From positions 1-38,401 of the forward strand of contig JAPPII010000019.1 of NCBI GenBank assembly GCA_028820845.1: a DNA stretch of 38,401 nucleotides, read 5' to 3'. The notes under the pieces are model-generated. The model was not told the DNA's origin, searched no databases, and saw only the letters and a list, made by a program, of their open reading frames with translations. Every line of letters starts with the position of its first letter. Positions within the stretch are counted from its first letter, which is position 1. The position numbers and the translations under genes are program-made. Shown here piece by piece: positions 9,195-17,343 of the stretch. Origin of the DNA: Candidatus Poribacteria bacterium (lineage in GTDB: Bacteria > Poribacteria > WGA-4E > WGA-3G).

Positions 9195-9502
9195 TACACT
9201 ATACTAAAAATAAGTTAGATGCTACGCCAAAATTCACAGGACTTAAAATGTTACACTTTTGGCATAATTATTTTTTTCACGACAGAAATTCGCAAAAAAG
9301 AAACGCCTCTAAACATAGATGGTATGCGGGTTCACGGGTAAAAGGAAAAAAACACCAAAAATACGAGGTGTAACTTTTTTCCAAGAAGGTGTCCATCGCG
9401 GAACCCTTCACGGCACTTTTCTCAGATTTCCGAACCTCGCCTTTCTATAGTGTCCAATTTTCGGTCTAAATTCACGTTGGTACTTCAAGGAGATGAAAAT
9501 CC
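9195..9502 (+). other. Long untranslated leader of the TPR/PIN operon
   Basis: About 300 nt with no evident gene. A weak attenuator-like element (ACACC at 9352-9356, GGTGT at 9367-9371, then six T at 9375-9380) could be a terminator. A good ribosome binding site (AAGGAGATG) precedes the start codon at 9503. Confidence 0.3.
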
Positions 9503-12500
9503 ATGACAATACTCGATTTAGTCTTCACAGCATATAACATTATAGGAACTGGATTTTCTATTGCTGGTGGTATCAACCACGCCATCAAACGCTTTTGTCA
9601 AACTACAGCAGAGGAGCTTTTCAAAGAGTCTTTTGTTAAGGTAGTTAAGCAATACGCGTCTGACTTTGCCGATCAAACTGACCCGAAAACAGTTGAAGTG
9701 GATGCTAATTTACTTGATAAAGTTATTACTTCACTTAAAGACGATGATATGGTCCAATTCACACAATTAAATGAAAGCGAAAAAATCGCAAAAATCACAA
9801 CACTTTTTCGGAACTGTATTATCGTCCCCAACCATCAATTGCCCAATATGGATTTTGAACGAAGAATCCGTCCCATTATTGAAAGAGTGATTATCGATTT
9901 TTATGCACAACTGCCATTCAAACAGGAAGCATTCAATCAAATTGTTCTTGAATTTATTCAAAACGACATAAAGAATCAAGATGATGCCCATACGATGTTA
10001 ACTGGATTGTCAAGTAAAATTGACTATGTGCGAAATGAAGTGGCACAACGTCTTTCTGCGGATATCCAAGCCATCAAAGATGACACCGAAAAAATTAAGA
10101 ATGATAATAAGGAACTTAAGCATACGACGGGCGCGACTTTAGATGCAGTTCGTGAAATTAAATCTCTACTTGATGTCAATACCGCTACCTCGATAGAGTC
10201 CGCAGTTGCAAAAGAACATCAAGAACAAATAGACTATGCGCAACAATTACTTAAGAGTCATAAACCAGCAACTGCTTTTGAGTTATTAGAAGCTCTGAAG
10301 AAACGAACATGGAAAGAGGCTTCGGATGATCTAAAATTTAGTATTCTAACGAATATGGCAGCTGCGCAATTTGCCCTAAATAACGAAGAAGCAGCAGCAA
10401 GATTGTTGATTGAGGCATTTGATTTCAATCGTGAAGACGAAAAGGCATTATCTAACCGTGCTTTGGCTCACCTCTTACTGGGAGAAACAGAATATGCTGC
10501 AGACTACGCAAAACAGGCACGGAAAAAGAATCCTTCAAATACAGATGCTCATGTTATTCTCATTGGAATTTCTGCTGAGGAAGAACCACTTGATGAAGTA
10601 ATTGCTAAAGTTCCTGACCATTTGCACAATTCCGCACAAATTGCTTACGCTATCAGCAATTTAGCAAAACAACGAGGGAATTTTGAAGCAGCGAAAAGAT
10701 GGGGCGAAACCATGGTAGAACAGGGAAATGCTCCTGATTTCAAAGCTGCTTTCGCAACTATCTTGATTAACCAAGTATTGGAAGATAATCTTGCTGTGGG
10801 GACCAGTCAACTTTATGAGGCACAAAAGCAACAATTACAGCGTGCAATAGGATTTCTTACTGAGGCATGGAATACTGTTTCTAATACAGAATTAAAGGAT
10901 TATAGAGCATATTGGATCATTAACAGAGGAATTGCACATTTTCACCTTGGCGAGTTGACAAAAGCAACGGAAGATCTTGATACTGCCTTAGGAATTGAAA
11001 AATCGGATCCAATTTTGGTAAAAAATCGTGCGTTATTAGCTTTTGAGTGTGGAGATATAGCAAAAGCTGTTGAACTCTTGGAAAAAATCCAATCCGCGCC
11101 GGAAGTCCCTGAAGCACCAATTATACTTGCTAATATCTTCCTCGCGAGTAAACGTTTAGATGAAGCGATAACAAAACTTAACAATTTCTTGCAGACAGAT
11201 TTGTCTCCAGAACTTCAAGAGAAAGCAAGACATTTGCTCATTGATGTTTATATTGCTGATAAACGTTTTGATGATGCATTGGAAATTTCAATAGCGATGC
11301 GCGAGTCAACCCCAAAGAGCATACTGAATCTTGTTGACGCTGCTCGCATTTTTAGCGCGAATGAAAAACGCGATGAAGCAGTTTCTCTACTCAAAGAAGC
11401 ATACAACTATGTTCGGGATGGCGCAGAATTTCTTGATATCGTAATGTTGGCTGACCAACTTTACATCCATGAACTATTTAAAGAAGCTGCAACGCTCTAC
11501 GAAAAACTTGCTGACACAAGTCAGAATTCTCAATTGACACAGTGGTTGATCAAAAGTTATTATAGCGCAGGAGAAATCGGGAAAGCACTTGAGATATGTC
11601 AGAAACTTCGTGAGAAATATGGACCACTTGAAAACATCTCCGAGATGGAGGTCGTGATTTATGAAGAAATCGGAGATATGAGTCAAGCCGAAACGGTATG
11701 TAAGGACTATTTGAAAAAATTTCCTAATAATATTGGTATGCGAATCCGTCTTGGTATGATTCTTTTTCGATCTAATAAAGAAGAAGAAATTGATAATGTG
11801 TTAGAAAGTTTTCCTGATTCCAAGAATTATTCTTTCCTCGAGAATCTTTCTCTGGAAGTATGCGTTCAATTCGTCCAATTACATCAAATAAGATTACAAC
11901 CGGAAAAAGCACTGAAGATAATGTATGAAGTACGTAGAACGCATTTTGATAAACCCAATGCCCATCTTAGATATATCGGTACCTTCTTTTTAGTTGCAAA
12001 AGAAATTTCTGAGGTACTAAACCCAACGGAAGTTGATAAGGACACAGCGGTACAAATTAACATTTCTGATGAAGGCTATTGGTATATCATTGAAGCACGT
12101 GAAAATGCAGATATCGCACGCAATGAACGTGATGTGAATGACCCTTTCGCTCAACAATTACTTGGGAAAGAGAAAAATGTCAAGGTAAGGATTGGCGAAA
12201 AGACCGTAAAGATCGTTGATATCAAGAGTAAATTCTCTTATGCCTTTCAAGAGAGTTCTCGTAAATACAAGCACCTGTTTCCAACAGATCAAGGTATGGA
12301 AACGGTTAAATTGGATGATTCTGCAGAAATCGATGATAAAGAAAGATTTCAACCGATATTTGATAGGCTTGATCAGCAACAAGAATACTTTGATCGAATT
12401 GAAAAACTATACAAGGAAGAAAACATAACAATCGGTTGTTTTACTAATTTAGTGCGTAGCAATAGTTTAGATACATGGGATTCCCTCATGGGTAACCCTG

Positions 12501-13900
12501 AATTAGGGATTAGGTGTAGTATTGGGGGTGTTGAAGAAAGAAGCAGCATCCTTAACCGACTTAATGATTCCAAACCCAAACTTATTGTAGATATTATTTC
12601 CCTAATAACTTTACACAGTTTGGATGCTGCGGATATTGTGGTCAGCACGTTTGGAAAGCTCTGCGTTGCCCAATCGACTATCGATGAATTACAGCGTATT
12701 ATCAATGAAAGAGAAGGAATGTGGTCTAAACGCGAGGGAATGATAGTAGGGAAAAAAGGAAATCGGTATGTAAAACAAATTATCAGTCCTGAGGATACGA
12801 AAAGAGGAATAGCATATCTAAAAAACCTTGTTAATTGGATTAAGGATAACTGTGAAGTTGGTCAAGCCACTGTTGGGTTAGAGATGAACCAATTACGCAG
12901 GAGAGAACTCAATGACATGCTACAACAGCATTTCCTTGATACTGTCCTTCTCGCAAGCCAACCCGGGCACCTACTTTTCTCGGATGATGGACGGCTCAGA
13001 TATTATGCAAAAACGAGCCTCAATAGCGATGCTGGGACAAACTTTCAAATTGACGGTGTGTGGACACAAGTTTTATTGGAACATTGTGTTCAGCAAAATC
13101 GCCTTGATAAAGCTGACTACGATGAGATGACGATAAAACTTGTTTGTTCAAACTACTATCACACGCAATTTGATGCAGATTTGTTAATGGAAGTCGCTAA
13201 ACGTTCAAATTGGAAGCTCTCCGATCCATACAATAGTTTTGTGCTTGCCTTAGGTGAAGAACGAATGAATGGACTTTCGGCATTAGACGTGAGCGTTGAT
13301 TTTCTCTTTACACTTTGGGAGGAGTCAATTTCTTTCAGAGAAAAAGAATTCTTGACGTTGGGTTTATTAACCGGACTGACTTATGGACGGAATGCCCACA
13401 CAGTATTGAACCGACTTGAATATCTAATTCAAGATAGGCATAGACTTTTTTTGCCTGTTGAAAACAGTATCCTCAGACGAATCAATGAATTTAAGCAAAT
13501 TTATCCTCTTGAAGGGAACTTTGCGTTTTTGGCAGAAAATGATATTCGTCTTAAAGGAACACGGGTAGGTATTGAAACTATTCTATACGAATATATTCAC
13601 AATAACAAAACACCAGTCGTCATCGCTGATCACTACTATACCCCCACACTGGAACAGGTTTACGCCACGATCCTATATTATCTTCAAAATCAAGAAAAAG
13701 TTGGTACATATCTGGAGGATTATCTGAAATATTGCCAAACGGCACAGGAGGAATACGAGAAAAACCCGCCTCCCGGTGCTGTTCGCTTGCGTGAACTTAT
13801 AGCAGAAAAGGAAGCAAATTCTGATGGACCCGATCCCACCAATCCAGAAAACGACACAGCAAGTACAACACAATCTTCATCCAAAAATGAACAGGAATAA
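9503..13900 (+). CDS. Giant TPR / GreA-B C-terminal-like / PIN-like nuclease protein
   Basis: A 1465-residue protein. Residues ~1-160 are an unrecognised helical domain, ~165-230 a coiled coil, and ~240-830 helical repeats with TPR character (GETEYAADYAKQARKKNPSN, GELTKATEDLDTALG). Residues ~855-915 resemble the GreA/GreB C-terminal domain (DPFAQQLLGK at 880-889 followed by VRIGEKTVKIVDI), the domain that docks on RNA polymerase in Gre factors. Around 1020-1200 there is a PIN-like nuclease pattern: Asp1030 in LIVDIISL, Glu1062 in IDEL, and Asp1161/Asp1162 in SDDGRLR. The tail is low-complexity. From family knowledge, similar TPR-GreAB-C-PIN architectures occur in predicted conflict systems. 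It is AT-richer than its neighbours and sits inside a broken type I RM locus. Activity as an RNase is inference. Confidence 0.75.
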   Translation: MTILDLVFTAYNIIGTGFSIAGGINHAIKRFCQTTAEELFKESFVKVVKQYASDFADQTDPKTVEVDANLLDKVITSLKDDDMVQFTQLNESEKIAKITTLFRNCIIVPNHQLPNMDFERRIRPIIERVIIDFYAQLPFKQEAFNQIVLEFIQNDIKNQDDAHTMLTGLSSKIDYVRNEVAQRLSADIQAIKDDTEKIKNDNKELKHTTGATLDAVREIKSLLDVNTATSIESAVAKEHQEQIDYAQQLLKSHKPATAFELLEALKKRTWKEASDDLKFSILTNMAAAQFALNNEEAAARLLIEAFDFNREDEKALSNRALAHLLLGETEYAADYAKQARKKNPSNTDAHVILIGISAEEEPLDEVIAKVPDHLHNSAQIAYAISNLAKQRGNFEAAKRWGETMVEQGNAPDFKAAFATILINQVLEDNLAVGTSQLYEAQKQQLQRAIGFLTEAWNTVSNTELKDYRAYWIINRGIAHFHLGELTKATEDLDTALGIEKSDPILVKNRALLAFECGDIAKAVELLEKIQSAPEVPEAPIILANIFLASKRLDEAITKLNNFLQTDLSPELQEKARHLLIDVYIADKRFDDALEISIAMRESTPKSILNLVDAARIFSANEKRDEAVSLLKEAYNYVRDGAEFLDIVMLADQLYIHELFKEAATLYEKLADTSQNSQLTQWLIKSYYSAGEIGKALEICQKLREKYGPLENISEMEVVIYEEIGDMSQAETVCKDYLKKFPNNIGMRIRLGMILFRSNKEEEIDNVLESFPDSKNYSFLENLSLEVCVQFVQLHQIRLQPEKALKIMYEVRRTHFDKPNAHLRYIGTFFLVAKEISEVLNPTEVDKDTAVQINISDEGYWYIIEARENADIARNERDVNDPFAQQLLGKEKNVKVRIGEKTVKIVDIKSKFSYAFQESSRKYKHLFPTDQGMETVKLDDSAEIDDKERFQPIFDRLDQQQEYFDRIEKLYKEENITIGCFTNLVRSNSLDTWDSLMGNPELGIRCSIGGVEERSSILNRLNDSKPKLIVDIISLITLHSLDAADIVVSTFGKLCVAQSTIDELQRIINEREGMWSKREGMIVGKKGNRYVKQIISPEDTKRGIAYLKNLVNWIKDNCEVGQATVGLEMNQLRRRELNDMLQQHFLDTVLLASQPGHLLFSDDGRLRYYAKTSLNSDAGTNFQIDGVWTQVLLEHCVQQNRLDKADYDEMTIKLVCSNYYHTQFDADLLMEVAKRSNWKLSDPYNSFVLALGEERMNGLSALDVSVDFLFTLWEESISFREKEFLTLGLLTGLTYGRNAHTVLNRLEYLIQDRHRLFLPVENSILRRINEFKQIYPLEGNFAFLAENDIRLKGTRVGIETILYEYIHNNKTPVVIADHYYTPTLEQVYATILYYLQNQEKVGTYLEDYLKYCQTAQEEYEKNPPPGAVRLRELIAEKEANSDGPDPTNPENDTASTTQSSSKNEQE

Positions 13901-13902
13901 AG

Positions 13903-14259
13903 ATGCGTCGGTTTCTGATAGACGAAAATATTTCTCCGGAATACCGTACGCAATTGCTGAGGCGTGAGCCATCATTGACAGTCTTAGCTATAGGTGATGA
14001 AGGTGCTCCTCCGAAAGGCACACAAGACCCAGAAATCCTTAAGTGGTGTGAACAGAATAATTTCATCTTGGTGACAAAAGATCCGAATACCATTCCAAAA
14101 CATCTTTCTGACCATCGGGAAGCAGGGAACCACGTCCCGGGAATTTTAATGGTTAAGAGTAGTGGGTCAATGGGAACGATTCTTGACAATCTAATCTTAA
14201 TCGCTGGTGCATCCAACGAAGACGAATATATTGACCGAATTACTTACATCCCACTTTAA
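13903..14259 (+). CDS. DUF5615 PIN-like protein (Mut7-C/VapC-type fold)
   Basis: 118 residues matching DUF5615, a PIN-like family often acting as toxin in toxin-antitoxin pairs. The N-terminal acidic motif is FLIDENI (Asp7-Glu8), the middle TQDPEILKWC supplies a second acidic site, and FILVTKD supplies the third, with the PGIL segment after it. Its ATG lies 2 nt after the stop of the TPR/PIN protein gene, so the two are almost certainly cotranscribed and translationally coupled. The usual DUF433 antitoxin neighbour is absent. It may instead partner with the large protein, giving two PIN-like domains in one operon. Confidence 0.75.
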   Translation: MRRFLIDENISPEYRTQLLRREPSLTVLAIGDEGAPPKGTQDPEILKWCEQNNFILVTKDPNTIPKHLSDHREAGNHVPGILMVKSSGSMGTILDNLILIAGASNEDEYIDRITYIPL

Positions 14260-14369
14260 CAACGAACCCGAGTTAATGACATCACCGGACTCCGCGCGAT
14301 CTGCTTAATTCGCCAAAAATTGCCACTGTATAGGTTGAATTAGTAAAAATAATGCCATGAATAGTATAA

Positions 14370-14588
14370 ATTTCCCAGAACATTGGAATAGACCTTCGGG
14401 ATGCGTTCACCGACCCCGAGAATGGCTATCTATTTCGGATAAGAGTCTCCCACGATAACCCGACACAATCTTCGCCAGAAGTCATCCGTCGCCGTGAAAT
14501 CTCTGAGGACATGCTCCCGCTTCCAGGTGAACGTCTTGGATTAAAAACTGATACACTACCGGCACTCAGTAATCCTACTGCAACTTAG
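14370..14588 (+). pseudogene. Start-less open frame, probable gene remnant
   Basis: An open frame of about 72 codons between stops has no good start codon before an ATG at 14509. It reads as protein-like sequence (GIDLRDAFTDPENGYLFRIR and PEVIRRREISEDMLPLPGE). It ends 9 nt before hsdR. I do not recognise the family. It may be the tail of a gene deleted when the restriction locus was rearranged, possibly an accessory gene that sat where hsdS is expected. Confidence 0.35.
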
Positions 14589-14596
14589 ATATAGTT

Positions 14597-16834
14597 ATGT
14601 CAGAACGTTCAGCAGTGCAAGACCCACTCCTCAAATACGCTAATGAAATCGGTTGGCACGCTATTTCACCATCAGAAGCCCTTCAAATGCGAGGCGGCGA
14701 TACCACTTCGCTCTACTTCACCGACATCCTACACGCACAACTCATGAAACGCAACAGAGGCGTATTGAGTGAATCCGAGTGCGCAGATGTCATGCAGCAA
14801 CTGCGTTCCCTCACACCGACACTCGAAGGAAACCGAGAGGCACTTTCATGGCTGCGCGGCGAGCAAGCAACCTTCATTCAAAACGAGAACCGCAATCGCA
14901 ATGTCCCCCTGATTGATTTCGAGATCCCGGACAACAATCTATTCCACGTAACCGATGAATGGGAACAACAAAGCACCGTCCACCGCAACCGCGCCGATGT
15001 CGTATTCCTCATTAACGGGATCCCCGTGGTAGTCGTTGAGACGAAAAACACCAACAGACCCGACGGCGTAGCACTCGGTGTCGAACAAATCCGCCGCTAC
15101 CACACCGAAACGCCAGAGATGTTCACCACCGCGCAAATCTTCGGCGTCACACAACTGCTCGACTTTTTCTATAGCGTGACGTGGAACACCAGCCGCAAAA
15201 GCCTGTTTAACTGGAAAACCGACGAAGTTACCAATTACGAGCAGAAAGTCAAAACCTTCTTCGACCGCGACCGCCTTCTAACAATCCTACAGCAGTTAAT
15301 CATCTTCCAGAGCAGAGACGATCAGCTCACCAAAGTCGTGTTGCGTCAACACCAGACCCGCGCAGTCGAAAAAGTCATTGAACGCGTCCATGACCGAAAT
15401 AAACGGCGCGGACTCGTTTGGCATACACAGGGCAGCGGTAAAACCCTCACCATGATAACCATCGCAGCCCGTCTCCTACGCGGTGGACAGCAGACAGAAA
15501 AACCCACCGGGCTGATGGTCGTCGATCGCAATGAACTGGAGAGCCAACTCTTTAGAAACATCACCGGCTACGGTATCACAACAGTTAAGGTCGCCCAGAG
15601 CAAAGACGACCTTGAGCGAATTTTAGCCGCCGACCACCGAGGCTTAATCGTATCGATGATTCATAAGTTCGACAAGAGACCCGAGAACCTTAACACCCGT
15701 GAAAGCGTGATTGTTCTCATTGACGAAGCACACCGCACCACCGGCGGCGATTTCGGGAACTATCTCATGGCAGCCCTACCGAATGCAACCTACATCGGTT
15801 TCACCGGCACCCCGATTGACAAACTCTCCAAAGGCGAAGGAACTTTTAAGGTTTTCGGTGTAGACGACGAACAAGGCTATCTCGACAAATACGCCATCAC
15901 GGAATCCATTGAAGACAGCACGACGGTACCGCTGAATTATGCCCTTGCCCCGTCTGACCTACGCGTTGCGCGCGAGACATTGGAACGCGAATTTCTAAGC
16001 CTTGCAGTCACCGAAGGGATGAGCGATCTTGAAGAACTCAATGCAATTCTTGACCGCGCCGTTCAACTGAAAGAGATAATGAAAGCACCTGACAGGATAG
16101 ACGGCATCGCTGCCGCTGTCGCTGAGCATTTCCGCGAGAACATAGAGCCGATGGGCTTCAAGGCGTTTCTCGTCGCTGTAGACCGAGAAGCGTGTGCATT
16201 GTACAAGCAGGTACTGGATAACTATCTACCCCCGGAGTATTCGGAAGTCGTGTATTCCCCTTACCATCAAGATGCTGAGGCTCTGAAGGCACACTATCGT
16301 ACTTCAGACGAAGAAAAAGAAATTCGCAAAAAATTCATCAACAAAAACGAACATCCGAAAATTCTGATTGTAACGCAAAAGTTGCTAACCGGCTTTGATG
16401 CACCTATCCTCTACTGTATGTATCTCGATAAACCCATGCGCGACCACGTTTTGTTACAGGCAATCGCACGCGTCAACCGACCTTACGAAGATGCCGATGG
16501 CTTGGTAAAGTCCGCCGGGTTCGTCTTAGATTTCGTCGGTATCTTCGAGAACCTCGAAAAGGCACTCGCATTCGATGCCGACGATGTGACAAGCGTCATT
16601 CGCAATCTTGACGTACTTAAAAACGATTTCGCCAAGCGAATCCGTGAGGACGCAGCAGCATATCTACTCTTTACCGAAAACGTTGACAGAATTCGTCATC
16701 GTCCACGAATTGATCCATCTCCTTGTCCCAAATCACGGCAAACTGTTCAAGAGTTTCATGTCCGCATATCTCCCCGATTGGGAAGAGAGGCAGAACCGTT
16801 TGAAATCTTTTTAGCCGGAACCACTTCATTGTAG
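14597..16834 (+). pseudogene. hsdR: Type I restriction subunit HsdR, 3' truncated
   Basis: This encodes HsdR up to about residue 696. The N-terminal PD-(D/E)xK nuclease shows VVFLINGIPVVVVETKN (Glu-x-Lys near 148-150). The SF2 helicase follows with Walker A HTQGSGKTLT (~276-285), DEAH box VLIDEAHRTTGG (~375), motif III GFTGTPI, and motif VI region QAIARVNRPY. After ...LLFTENVD (about nt 16690) the sequence leaves the HsdR family and runs ~49 residues through out-of-frame metallopeptidase DNA. Typical HsdR is about 1000 residues. The lost C-terminal helical domain is the one that docks on the methyltransferase core. With hsdM broken and hsdS absent, restriction is unlikely, although the remaining motor and nuclease look intact. 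Confidence 0.85.
16687..16814 (+). pseudogene. 3' fragment of YgjP/DUF45 zinc metallopeptidase
   Basis: In another frame inside the hsdR tail, about 42 codons encode FVIVHELIHLLVPNHGK followed by a PDWEERQNRL segment. This is the C-terminal HExxH...H zinc site and conserved tail of the YgjP/DUF45 family, which often follows hsdR in type I loci. Its 5' part is missing, so a deletion joined hsdR to this gene. Confidence 0.75.
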
Positions 16835-17002
16835 AGCCGACCTCCGAATTACGACCGTTATCTGTCGTCTAACATCCTGCAAATCCTCTAATCCTGCAAA
16901 TCCCGCTTCTGACAATAAAAGCATGGTCCCAAAAGACCGCGCTTCTTATACCATTTCTAAAAGTTTATCTCGCATTAACCGAACCCACTCACACCACACC
17001 CG

Positions 17003-17026
17003 GTAGGTGCGGTTTCTAACCGCACC
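17003..17026. repeat. GTAGG-type hairpin repeat, copy B
   Basis: GTAG followed by a perfect 9-bp inverted repeat, GGTGCGGTT-TCT-AACCGCACC. It shares the GTAGG head and hairpin layout of the other intergenic elements but has a different stem sequence. Confidence 0.55.
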
Positions 17027-17145
17027 GAGCATCGCTGAAAAATAGTCAACCTTTTAAGAGGAATTATCAATTAGAATTGGTATTAGTTTCCAACCGCTGA
17101 CTGCCAACCGCTGATAGCCGACTGCTAATAAAGTTGCGTTTTTCC

Positions 17146-17175
17146 TTGCATTTGTGTCACAAATTATGCTAAACT
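17146..17175 (+). promoter_or_regulatory. Possible promoter/operator of the proteasome operon
   Basis: TTGCAT (17146-17151) and TAAACT (17170-17175) are 18 bp apart. A perfect palindrome ATTTGTGTCACAAAT (17150-17164) fills most of the spacer and would suit a dimeric repressor. A leader of about 160 nt would follow. Confidence 0.35.
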
Positions 17176-17343
17176 ATAGCAAATTATCACAGAGACCCCA
17201 GTTTGGGAAGCATCTACAGCAGACAGAAGTATCAGATTGCTGGCGTGGCTTGCCCTGCAAAAAATAAATTATTCGCAAAATTGTAGAAAGTGTGTTAAAC
17301 TTTGTCGTAAAGTCATCCGTTCCTGTCTGAGGAGACGTTCAAA

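Larger units (their letters stand above)
16835..17343. other. Intergenic region with repeats and proteasome-operon promoter region
   Basis: No gene is seen. The region holds a perfect hairpin at 17006-17026, degenerate CCAACCGCTGA-type repeats at about 17090-17130, a possible promoter with a palindrome at 17146-17175, and the GAGGAG ribosome site of mpa at 17329-17334. Confidence 0.5.

Noticed and set aside
9352-9380. Definite intrinsic terminator in the TPR-gene leader
   Set aside because: The stem has only five pairs and a ten-base loop; mentioned as possible attenuator only.
12373-12705. Minus-strand frames inside the TPR/PIN protein gene
   Set aside because: They lack ribosome sites and protein-like character and are shadows of the long + strand gene.
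16608-16686. N-terminus of the DUF45 fragment frame
   Set aside because: It is a shadow of hsdR; metallopeptidase similarity starts near 16687.
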